Below are positions 48,053-58,375 of a stretch of 64,000 bases of DNA, one piece after another. The notes below the pieces were generated by a model. That model was not told where the DNA came from and did no database searches. It saw only the letters and a program-made list of their open reading frames with translations. The stretch's first letter is position 1. Each line of letters starts with the position of its first letter. The stretch comes from Carettochelys insculpta. Its lineage: Eukaryota > Chordata > Testudines > Carettochelyidae. The position numbers and the translations under genes are program-made. The stretch lies in assembly GCF_033958435.1 (NCBI RefSeq), contig NC_134144.1, positions 7,930,010 through 7,994,009 on the forward strand. Direction: 5' to 3'.

Positions 48053-48788
48053 CGGGAGTTTGAAACCTGAGCTGCAGTTGAAGAGTCACCCAATCTGGGA
48101 AAAGGAAGGATTTTTAAATAGCTAACATGTGCTTTGATACCCTTTAGCATTTAATAGGCAAGACAGGCTAAAGCTCTGGGTACCCCTTCCATTCCCACAA
48201 CCAATATATCACATTTTAAAGGTGTAGGGATAGGACTTAAAATCTGTTTAATATACTTAAAACTACTTGCTTTTCCTAGTATAACAAGGGCTTTAAAGAT
48301 GTGTGAGAGACAAGATGTGGTCACAGTCTGCTAACTTAAATCAAAAGTCATGGGCCTCTAATACAAATATTAACTTTTGTGTACAGCCCCAGGCACCTTG
48401 GGACAGCTAGTCAGTACCAAAAGTATGGCAATGAGCAATAATAAGCTGTTATGTTTTTATTTTCTAGATTGTGCTAACAGTGGATGGTAAACAAGCACAC
48501 TAGAACTCCATATGGTGACCCCATTCAACAAGGAGCATGGAGCCAGAGTTTCAGCTGGTGGAAACTGGCGCAGGTCCACTGGCTTCAGGGGACCCAGGCT
48601 GATTGACAGGAACTGTAGAAATGGACCTTTAGCTCCTTCTGGCTCTGCCTCTTGTCAGGAGAAAGAAAAGGGGCTCCAGCTCAGTCTGTCATCCTTCCAC
48701 CTCTGCCAACTCAGACCATCACACCGAGCACAAAGTGGAGGTGTTCAGAGAGCACACTGTGCTGCCATGTCAAAGCTCCATGGCACAG

Positions 48789-49103
48789 CTAATCCAGAAC
48801 TCTGGGTCAACAACATCCATAATCTGGCATGATTTTAGTTCGCTGCCTGTTCACTTATCATGGGTGCAGCCATGTTTCCCTATCATCCCAAAAAGTTTGG
48901 TTCCAGTCACCTGTCCCGGTCCTCAGTGTTCTGTGTTGTTACGTTAACTGTAATTGACCCCCTAACAGTTTTCTAAGAGCCCAGTAAGCAGTGGAAGCGT
49001 TGGTAACGTGCTAGACAATATTGACCTCCTGTGGTTCAACAAATTCTCTCATCTGGCACTGGTCTGGTCCCGAGGGTGCCAGACTGGAGAGATTTAACCT
49101 GTA
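48789..49103 (+). mobile_element. Palindromic-ended MITE ('aggttgaacctctct' family), copy 2
   Basis: This is in the opposite orientation to the copy at 44364-44690, 4.1 kb away. It includes 'cagtgttctgtgttgtta', 'gtaagcagtggaagcgttgg', 'attgacctcctgtggttcaa' and ends 'gagagatttaacctgta'. The left terminus is shortened. Confidence 0.75.
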
Positions 49104-49275
49104 CCAGTTCCTAATGCACATCCGTGACTCAGTGTCACAGTTGCGGTGATGTTATGACTTTACTTGGACGATCTCTTAGGTCTGTGTCGCATGCTGCAGG
49201 CCAAACGTGGAGACAACCCCCTGGGGTTAGCAAGTCTGCCCATCCCAGATTTCCCAGGGCAGTCAGTTTTCAGCG

Positions 49276-49345
49276 GGGCATCTGATGAAGCGGGTCTTTG
49301 CCCACAAAAGCTTGGGCTCCAAAAAAATCAGTCAGTCTATAATAT
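49276..49345 (+). mobile_element. Probable Penelope-like 3' end, short fragment
   Basis: 'gcatctgatgaagcgggtct', 'ttgcccacaaaagcttgggc' and 'cagtcagtctataa' match the middle of the hairpin copy at 27251. The terminal part is missing. A hAT-like 'cagcacttctcaaacacttg' follows directly. Confidence 0.6.
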
Positions 49346-50779
49346 ACAACAGCACTTCTCAAACACTTGGTGTGCCCTGCCCCTGCCAAAAGCTATCGCC
49401 TTTAGATGCAGCACTTTTCTGCTAGTCAATATTTTCATAGGCCTACTGATCCTTTGTGCCAGTAATCAAGAGTGCAAAAGATCTTGGAGCTGCCCCAGGA
49501 TTTGAAGAAAGGTAATAAGTCAGCAGCACAGAAGTGACAAAGCAAATGGGCAGATATTTTACCAGATTAATACATGCAATCCGGTCTCCCTCCAGTGGCT
49601 AGCCACAGTGACGAGAACAGCAGGCTCCTGCCCACATCTCAAAGAATTTGTTGTTTAGTTGCAAGTAGTAGGACCTTGTGCTTCTGAGGCTGGAAGTTGT
49701 GAATTTGATTCCAGTTGATAATGGTGGTGTCTGTCTTAGAGCTGGATCAAAAACAGTAATTCAGTTTCACAGAAGATTTTGATATTTCAAAGTCTGGATT
49801 CATTCCAATTCTGAATGAAAACCAAAGCATTCTGAAGCTGCTGTTTCAGAACAAGGAGGCTACAAAGCACAGTGGATATGTGAAGTCGCCCAGCCCCTGC
49901 TACAGCATCACAATGAAGCAGCCTGCGGCCACCATCAAACCCCCTCTGCCTTGGGACTCTGGCCTGTCCCAAGGTTTGCTGTGGTACTGCCAGTGATTGG
50001 GACTGAAGGCTAGCCAAACACAATCCTCCTGCTATCTAACCCCAGTCCATTTAAGGTAAGCTACTACCTTAAGTGTTTGATTGTGTACTGGTAGCTTGAG
50101 TCCTCTCAGATACTCAGAAAATTCTTTTCTAAGCCTTAAATGACTGGTGAGCTGTACCCAGTCTGATAGTAATGTTGCCTCCCCAATTGACTTTCTGTTG
50201 ATCCCTGATCTGAATGAGGCAGTAAAGCTGCTTTTGAGTGACACCAGGAGAGATGAATAAGGCAGGTGTGTGCACAGCTGTCCTGTTATTACATGTAATG
50301 TACCACACAGGAAAGAGAAATGAGGTATGAACTTACTTTCTCTCCAGTTTTATCTGCTCTTTGCAGTGTTGCCAGATTATACAGAACTAGAGAGTAACAG
50401 ACGGCGAAATGTTTGCATTGCATTTGCATTGTTTGTGGAGGAGACAAATATGTCCCTTTTGATTGGAAGTATTTATAGCTGCAGGACAAAAAGCACCACA
50501 GGAGATACAGGTTCACAGACGCAAGGACTCTTCCTTGCTAGCCCAGGGTGCACTTAGCATGGCCTCAACCAGCACAAGGAGTCAAGGGCAGCATGAGAGT
50601 GCAGGCTATATTTCTGTGAGGCTGCACCTACGCTGTGGAAGTCAACAGGCATTTTGCTATAGATTTCAATGGGCTCAAGCTTAGCCCCCAGGTGGAGGAA
50701 ATGTGACAGCTGTAAGAGTGGAATGAAGGGTCAGGTCCCTCACTGATGTGGAGCTGTGCTAATATACAAGTCCAATTGC
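49346..50779. other. Intergenic stretch with a possible SINE remnant
   Basis: Around 49650-49730 'gttgtttagttgcaagtagt' and 'tgtgaatttgattccag' sit at A-box and B-box spacing, so a decayed tRNA-derived SINE is possible. No gene is recognised. Confidence 0.35.
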
Positions 50780-51237
50780 AGGTGCATTAGAGAAGGTCCA
50801 CCAGAGAAGAATCATAATGATTAGGGGGCTGGAGTACATGACCTATGAGGAGAGGCCGAGACATCTGGGCTTATTTAATCTGCAGAAGAGAAGAGGAAGG
50901 GACGATTTGATAGCAGCCTTCAACTTCCTGAAGGGGGTTCTAATGAGGATGGAGAGAGGTTGTTCTCAGTAGTTACAGCAGACAAAGGAGCAACGGTCTC
51001 AGGTAACAGTGGGGGGAGGTCTAGGATGGATAATAGGAAAAACTATTTCCCCAGAAGTGTGGTGAAACACTGGAATGCATTACCAAGACAGTTGGTGGAA
51101 TCTCCATCCCTAGAGGTTCGTAAGTCCCAGCTTGACAAAGTCCTGGCTGGGATGATTCAGTTAGGGCTGATTCTGCTTTGGGCAGGGGGCTGGATAGATG
51201 ACTTTCTGGGGTCCCTTCCAGCCCTAGTATTCTATGT
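50780..51237 (+). mobile_element. CR1 LINE 3' end, sense
   Basis: The translation carries RRIIMIRGLEYMTYEERPRH, LGLFNLQKRRGRDDL and IAAFNFLKG. The DNA continues through 'actggaatgcattaccaaga' and 'ggatagatgactttctgggg' to the CR1 terminus 'ccagccctagtattctatg'. Stops interrupt the frame. This is the best-preserved CR1 3' end in the window. Confidence 0.9.
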
Positions 51238-53743
51238 CAATAGAGCTATGCTCAGTCACACAAGCGGAGGAGTTGGCCTGATGGATCTAGAAAACATACT
51301 GACCTTGTTCTGGTTTAGCCAGGTATAAAAATGCACCAATCTGGCTCTGGTATGCATCCTGTATAACATTTGTGGCACTGGCTTTCCAGGTAGATGGGCA
51401 TCCCAATGGATATAGGCAAAGAAGGGGATAAACCCCATCCAGCAGGATGAAACGGCTCACTCCTTTTCACATGCAGCTGGCTTATGCCATGCTTACTGCT
51501 GAGCTGCTGTACTATATCCCTACAGCTGGATTTTCTCTTATCCCTTTCCTTACTCCCCAGCTACCAGCCATCCAAGAGTGCTTCTGTACTGATGCTAGCA
51601 GAACAGCCTAGCACTCAAGGCAGCGTGACTTGGAAAAATAATTCTCTCTCAGTAACTTTATTGTTCTTGACATCATAAAAGACTAGTTTCTTTGGTTCTA
51701 TAAGCCGTAACCAGGGGCAATAAAACAGAAAGCTGCGAGCGTGATGTTTGGTTTGTGAGACAGATTTTTGTTGTTGTTGCCGCCATTTTCCAGAATGCAA
51801 ATTTTGCGAGAAGTTGTCAGCTCTTCAAGTTGCGCATTCATAATGTAAATCAATACAGGGCATCCTCGCCCTTTGCTTTTCAGAAGCTGAAACAAAACAG
51901 GCTCGACAGACGTATGAATTTGCTCCCTTCCACCCAAATGAGGTGACAGCATCAAAGCCCAGTTTGGACCCTTTACGTGATTACAATACACAACTATTTT
52001 GCCCCAAATAGAGGTGTTCTGCTTGGCGGCTTGGGCCAGTTGTCCTAGGGCAGTTCCCTTGTATATTAGGCTCAAAAGTGCGGTTGGAGATACAGCTGTG
52101 TGTGAATAACCAGTTGGCACAAACCCCACATCCAACCCAGCTCCAACAACCACAAATGAGCTATGTCTGCACAGCAGCTTCCCCACTCTATACTCATCAC
52201 CCACTAGGTCGGGGTGCCTGCTCCGCTGCCTTTACCAACCAGTGGGTGGTGATTTGATTCCTTCCGTTCTTGGCCATGCCTGCTTCTGGGGTGTGGAGCC
52301 AGGCACCCCCCTCCCACCTTGCCTCAGGGCCCTGAGCCAGCTCTGATCGAGCAGTACCAGTGACGCTGTGGCAGCACAAGCGGTGCAAGTCCACCCAGGA
52401 CCATGGATGTGCGTCAAGCATCCAGCCCCTGCTGCCATAGCATCTCTGCTAGTGGTAGTTGTGTTCTCTGGGTCAAAGGTAGCTTGGGTACAGCCCCACC
52501 TGTTACTCTCACACCTTTCCACTGCCAGGCTTGGGATCGTGGCAGTGCATTCTGGGTGGCTGCCCCACAGAGGACAAAAAAGTTCAAAGAACCTGCACCC
52601 AGAGATGCCTCAGCACTAGGAGGATCAAAAGCGTGTGGGAGGCCATACCCCACAGAGAACCAAATAGAGGACAGGCCAAACCACTTACACAAGGTGAAGG
52701 GGTCTCATTGTCAGCTCTGAGTGCCTTGAAAATCTGGCTCGGAGCACTTTAGAACAGGAGCCTTATTTAGAACCAGACTTAGATATTGTTCCAGTGAGAC
52801 CTATGGTTAAGGATGTAGAGGAAGAAAGGGCTTTTGTGCTGAAGGACTGAAAGGGGACCAGGGCTGTGCAAAATATCCACAATCAGTTTTTCAAATCTCA
52901 GTTGTATGAGGTTTTTCACATTGCACTTGCATGTTAGACCAATTTGTCCTTGAAGGCCCAGCCGACCATGCTGTTCCTCATGTGAAAACAGGTCAAACAA
53001 AGGGTGAAAGTAAACTCTGCTTCCACAATCAGAGGAAAAAACCCTCTTATTTTTCAATTTGGTCAATTTTCTGGTTATTTGAGATCTGAAATTCCTAAAG
53101 AACATCAAGTTTCATGCCAAACAGGCAATTTTAGCGATCGCCACAAGCAGAAACCTTTGATGGGTTGTTTCTGATAGGTCAGAACTAATACAGCTCCAGA
53201 GAAACAAGCCGCTAAGGAACAAGCAGTAAGGAAAGCGGCCCAGGGATTGGTTTTTAGTCTGGGACTTCAGAGATCTGTGTGACTTTGGGCAAGTGGGTTG
53301 GTCTCTCTGGGCCACCATTCTCCCTCTGTATAATAAGGATAATGTTACATGTGAGGACAAAAATCAAGACTGCAAGATGGCCGGAAACTATGGTGATGGG
53401 ACCATACGAGTCCCTTCACTGGAAGCATAGCTTTGTCCTGTAAATCATGGCTAGGGTGATAAGCTGCGAAGAACAGAGGTTCTGAATTTTTTTTTTCTGA
53501 TTTTGTACTTTCTAAGGACCGAATTCTGAACCACTCTTCACACCAAGCAGCAACATCGTTCACAAGCAGTCCCACTGAAATCAAAGGAGGGTGCAATAGA
53601 TGTAAAGGGGCTGCATGTAACCGAGGAGGCAGGTGGGGTCAGTTTCTGGTTCAGTAAAAGATGCCCTAAGTGCAAATCACGCATCAACCTTGTTGCCCAC
53701 CTACAATAGAGGAGGACACTTCTTTCCCTACAAGGATGACGTG
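51238..53743. other. Intergenic stretch with a 168-codon open frame and an L2/MIR-like fragment
   Basis: The minus-strand frame at 51698-52204 is uninterrupted for 168 codons. I recognise no domain and treat it as unproven. At 53255-53345 'gtgactttgggcaagtgggt' and 'ccctctgtataataaggata' match the L2/MIR type tail. Nothing else is clear. Confidence 0.4.
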
Positions 53744-53849
53744 TAGAGCCCTGCGCAGATACAACATTTTGTATCCGCAACCACGAGCTGTGGATATCTC
53801 CATCCACACATGCCAACAACATGACTGCCTGTGCATTTGCAGGGCTCTA
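53744..53849. mobile_element. Small palindromic hAT-like element, 106 bp
   Basis: The exact 11-bp ends tagagccctgc (53744-53754) and gcagggctcta (53839-53849) flank a self-complementary interior ('ttgtatccgcaaccacgagc', 'tgtggatatctccatcc'). This is a short internally deleted form of a repeat I recall from turtles. Confidence 0.65.
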
Positions 53850-54939
53850 GCAATGAGACAGTAGACACATGCATGGGAGCAGTCTGCCGCCATGTCACAG
53901 TGCAGAGGTCTGGACGTGTAGACAGGTGTTCACGGTGGAAAACAGCCTTTGAAATCCTGACCATGCGGAAATCAAAGGGGATTTTGCCATGGTCTTCAGC
54001 AGAGCCCAGATTTCACTCACAGACCACGCATTGACAAAAGCTGTGCTTAGAAGCAAACAACCTGGATCTTATCAAGAGGGATGTTTTAAAACTAGGTGGG
54101 ATTACAAGGCTGAGCTGTAGGCTGGAAACCTGAGCACAGCAGCAGCGAGCAGCCTGCCGTACTTTCACGGCATAATGTATTTTTAATTACATCTTTTGAG
54201 CGCCCTTGATGGAGATTTTCTACTCCATCACCACCTCCTTTGCCAATTTAAATAGATCGCATTGATTATGTGATTTGTAAACTGTGTTACTGGTCAGAAC
54301 AGGATGGTGGAATGTAGTCTTCTAATTGATTACATTTTTAAATGTATTAGAGGCCAGGCATTGTTCTGGAGCTCCAGTATTCAAGATGGCATAGCCCAGT
54401 CTTACATCAGATGGTCAAAACAAAATTTAACGAGACTCTTGAATATTGCCATGACTAAAATAAACTTCACCTTCAGCAGGCTCATTAGAATGAGCCCCAC
54501 TTTGATGTGTTGTCTCACATCTGTACCGTTGAGCAGCTTTACTGTAAATGAATACAATGAAGCAGTGTTTCCCAAAGTGTGGTATGCATACAACCTTTGG
54601 TATGTGAAAGGATTTCAAGGGGTATGCAGCAGAAAATAAAATTACTAAACATCAAGAGATAAGCACTGGGAGAGGGGTATGTGGTTAACATTGAAGTCCC
54701 AAAAGGAGTACACAAATGTTTAAGCTTAGGAAACTCTGCAATGGAGAAACAATGGATTGGCATTCCTCCCAGGGTTATAAAGACTTCATACCTGAATAAG
54801 AACCTGCCCTGTATTGATAGGAATGGGTGACATTTGAAGAAGCACCCTGTCAGCAAGTTTACACTCCAGATGTGATCTGCAACACCTTTGAAACAGTTCT
54901 CTAATCACCAGTGCCCTTTTCATGGAGGACAGGCCCATC
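53850..54939. other. Intergenic stretch with a hAT-like fragment and a possible conserved block
   Basis: The sequence 'cagtgtttcccaaagtgtgg' (from 54563) followed by 'tatgtgaaaggatttcaagg' resembles one end of a hAT element. The part 54150-54300 looks unique. No gene is recognised. Confidence 0.35.
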
Positions 54940-55140
54940 AATGTCTATCAACCAAGAGGGTCCAGGATGCAATCCCTCACGAACTGAGTGTTCCTAGCCT
55001 CTGATTGCTGGAAGTGGACAACAGTGAGAATGGATGCTTGTTTTGCTCATTCCCTGTCAAGTATCAGTCATTTGTTGGAGGACAGGACACTAAACTAGAT
55101 GGACCCTGGGTCTGAGCAAACTTGGCCATTCCCACGTTTG
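54940..55140 (+). mobile_element. CR1/L3-type LINE 3' fragment, sense
   Basis: It contains 'ctagcctctgattgctggaa', 'tgttggaggacaggacacta' and 'aactagatggaccctgggtc', and ends 'cttggccattcccacgttt'. It is colinear with the copy at 36350-36604. Confidence 0.7.
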
Positions 55141-55936
55141 CAGTCTAAAGGCTGTGTGCTCACATGAGTGAGTGGGCACCATGGGATGTTGCTGTTTGTC
55201 ACAAGCCACTAGATAAACAAGCAGAAATAAGTTGCAGGCATTTTGCTGCATACAATAATTCAGTTTTCAGATTGCTTACAAACTGCCTGTGCCCACAGGC
55301 AAGCCACTTTGTCTTCTCTCTCTCCACTCTAACTGCATCTGCCTTTGTGCCCACTCACAGTAAGCAAATGTCCCTCATGAAGCACTTACTATTTAAATAG
55401 GCAAGGTGGATAACGTGTAGGAAGAGAAAGCAGCACTGGGAGGGCAAGCAATGGGCCCAAGGATCAGTACCATATCCGTGAACCCAGGATGCTGTCATAA
55501 TACTTGCCTACTTTGCAAATGTGATGCAAGGATAAATTCAGGAACACTTGCAAGGCACTCAGATACTACGGTGATAAGAGGAATACAAGTCCCTGGGCAG
55601 CTAGACAAATAGCCAGCTCCCAGGCTGCATTTCTGCAGTTACTTGCACAAGAATGGAAAGGTGGGAAGAGTTTTTGAAAAGTCGTCCCCTATAGCACTTA
55701 TGCTCAAGGACTCCCTAAACTGGTTGAAAACTGAAACACCAGAAAATCATCTCAAGTTACAGCTGTCATGGGCTCCAAGTTCTGCCTAAAGAACAGATCA
55801 AAGAGTTAGGGGAAAACACCTTTTGTCTTCATACTGCTGCTAAAAGAGTAGTCCAGCATAATGGGGAGGAAAAAACCTGTAGAACATCCCTATTGTCAAA
55901 GGCCTTAGCTCATTTTGAATAGCCTGAGATTTCTCT
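55141..55936. other. Intergenic stretch, nothing certain
   Basis: An L2-like 3' end may lie at 55510-55590 ('aaggcactcagatactacgg'). There is no gene. Confidence 0.35.
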
Positions 55937-56331
55937 GGGTATGTCTAAACAGGAAAATTATTCCTAAATAACAGACATTATTTTGAAATAACTTTACTAG
56001 CTTCTACACAATGCAACTGCTGTTTCAAAAGAGTACCAAAATATCAGATGCCCTATTTCATAAAAGGCAAGTCTCATTGGATGAGGAATAGTGCCTATTT
56101 CGAAATAGGGCCTGTGTAGACAGGGGATAGGGCCTCTTTTGAAATAAGCTAGATTGCATCCAGCGGCTCTATATCAAAACAGGCTCTATTGTGTGTAGAC
56201 AAACAATTTTAGAATAAGGTTTGCGTATCCTGGGGCTTCCCGGTAGCGTAAACATATTATTCTGGAATGGTTTTTTTGGAATAACTCCAGAGTAAGTTGT
56301 TCTGGAATAACTTTGCTGTGTCAACATACCC
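55937..56331. mobile_element. MITE, gtctacac group ('ttatttcgaaata' subfamily), copy 2
   Basis: The ends 'gggtatgtctaaacagg' and 'ctgtgtcaacataccc' are inverted. 'agcttctacacaatgcaact', 'aaaatatcagatgcc' and 'ctatttcgaaataggg' match the copy at 38593-38982 in the same orientation. The length is 395 bp. Confidence 0.8.
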
Positions 56332-57085
56332 TGAGAGTTTTGTTTCAAATCTTTTTAAGAAAAGCCAAGATTATTCATAGGAGCATCTCCTGTTGGGATG
56401 GAAACCATCACTTATGCAAAGACCTGTAGAGGGCACTGGCACTCAGCTGTCCCATCCAAGAAAGATCAGGACTTTGGGACACCTGAAACAAAACTACCCA
56501 CCACCCATCCCTTCAAAAAAACAAACAATCAGATTTTACATTACACCTTAAATAAGACAGCCAGATAGACAGCATAGTGAATTTTAACAACATAGAACTG
56601 CCTTCCCAGAACCGGTCAAAAGTGTAGGTATTCAGTGATGCTGTCTCTGACGGTGCTAAGTAGCAGATGTCTTAGCCTGCAGCCACAGGACCATGGAAGA
56701 TCGACTGCAAAACTGCATCTCGGCAGTGAACTGCTATGTCTAGTATAGACACAGCCTTAGAGAAAGGAGTTAAACCCCTATAATGAAGTTTTAGATTCCT
56801 TTGGAAAGAAGCCTCTGCCCACTCACAGGCTGTTAATAGGTGGCTTATAACCTAAAGGCATGAGGGTTTATAGTCCTTTATCCATTCTTCTGCTACCTGC
56901 AGATATACTCATTCGTAAAAACACAATCTATTTTTGAATTCTACCATAACCTGAGGCTCACCTTGATCTGCGAGTGCCACATGCTAATGGAGCATTGAGA
57001 AAGTACTTTTTTTCAGTCAGTTCCACGGAGATCTCTTACTTGGTTGGAAGTATTCATTAAAGGGGGCAGCACTTTACCTTAATGC
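56332..57085. other. Intergenic stretch with a MITE end
   Basis: At about 56735-56762 'tgctatgtctagtatagac' contains a gtctac-type terminus and may be the end of another MITE. No gene. Confidence 0.35.
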
Positions 57086-57384
57086 TAAGGCTATGCCTAC
57101 ATAGGCAAAGTAAGTCTATCAGATGCACAGTTCTAGCTATGGCAATTGCATAGCTAGAATTGATGTATCTGCACTCAGCTTACTTGGCCATCCTTACCAA
57201 AGAAGGTCACAGAAGAGGTTCTCCCATTGAGCTCCCTTACTCCTGGTGTGATATAAGGTGTACCAGGGTCGACTGTCACCCCGAGAGGTTGATTTCCTGT
57301 GTCCCTACCAAACACACAAAAATCAAACCCGGAAGTTGGACCCTGAGCAGGGTCAACCCTCTGGGCTCGGGTAGACATAGCTTA
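57086..57384. mobile_element. hAT-type MITE, 299 bp, copy B
   Basis: The left end 'taaggctatgcctacat' is imperfectly inverted at 'gggtagacatagctta' (right). Its length equals copy A at 33141-33439, and it shares 'tatggcaattgcatagct' and 'cgagaggttgatttcctgtg' in the same order. Confidence 0.75.
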
Positions 57385-57689
57385 AGATTTAAGCTTACAC
57401 TATGGGCTCACTATAAACGCTGCCAAAAGTGGTATAAGAGGCAGTGAGAGGTGATGGCAGAGAGGAGGCACTGCATCCAGCACCCTAGGCGCAGTTGAAA
57501 ATCCGACCATTGAAATTAATGAAAATTCAACCCCAGCCAGAAGCATTCATGACACCTAACATGAGTTCACATGTCCAAGTGAAGGGTACTTCAGTTGAAA
57601 GGGGGAAGGGCTGATGGCCACACATTTTCAGTGAGAGCACCATGAGTTTTATTGTTATTTATCTTACTGCCATGATTACACTCGCCAAC

Positions 57690-57885
57690 CAAGATTAAGG
57701 CCCCATTGTGCTAGGCGCTGTACAGTAAGAGATGGCACTCTGCCTCAAGAAGCTTCCAGTGTAACACAGCTCAGATAAAGGACTGGAAGGGAAGCACAGA
57801 CATGGACTGGTGAAGTGACTTGCCCACAGCCACCCAGTAAGTCAATGGCACAAAGAGGAATAGAACCCGCCTCTCAGCACCCATG
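57690..57885. repeat. Ancient amniote SINE/LINE tail
   Basis: 'ccattgtgctaggcgctgta' and 'ctctgcctcaagaagcttcc' repeat the piece at 5911 and 40091. It continues with 'gaagtgacttgcccacagcc' and 'gaggaatagaacccgcctc', which is the MIR-type conserved tail. Confidence 0.55.
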
Positions 57886-58069
57886 CCTTTCATCACTTGG
57901 GAACCTCTCCCATTCATGCGTTGCTACAGCCCTGGTTAATGGCCCTCAAATACTCTTCCTGAGAACGTGGGATGAGAGGGGTGAGCGCATTACCAATCCT
58001 GTTGAGCGGGGTGGGCAGGCAGGACTTTCTCCCTAACCTTTATCTAGTCTGAGCCAGGAAGAGAGGGTT

Positions 58070-58375
58070 ATTACTCACCTTCTGCACTAACTGAGGTTCT
58101 TTGAGAAGCGTGCCCCTTTGAGTACTCCACTTCAGGACTCAATGCGTGCCATCACCATTGGTCGGAGATCTTCGGTGGCCATGCCTGGCAGGGATGCATG
58201 TGTGCAGTTGGTGTCTCACAGCACCCATGAGACCATGCTTGTACTGATCCCCTCAGTTCCTTCTCTACTGTAGTGCTCCTAATTCCAACTCCAAAGTAGA
58301 GGGGTGGATGGATCATGGAGCATCCCCAGGGACACCCACCTCAAAGAACCTCAGTTCCTGCTCAAGCTGAGTAAT
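58070..58375. mobile_element. Interspersed repeat with 36-bp inverted arms
   Basis: Arm 58070-58105 ('attactcaccttctgcacta' then 'actgaggttctttgag') is inverted at 58340-58375 with a few mismatches. The interior includes 'cagttccttctctactgtag'. I recall this type from turtle genomes but do not know its class. The sequence to about 58420 may also belong to it. Confidence 0.6.
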
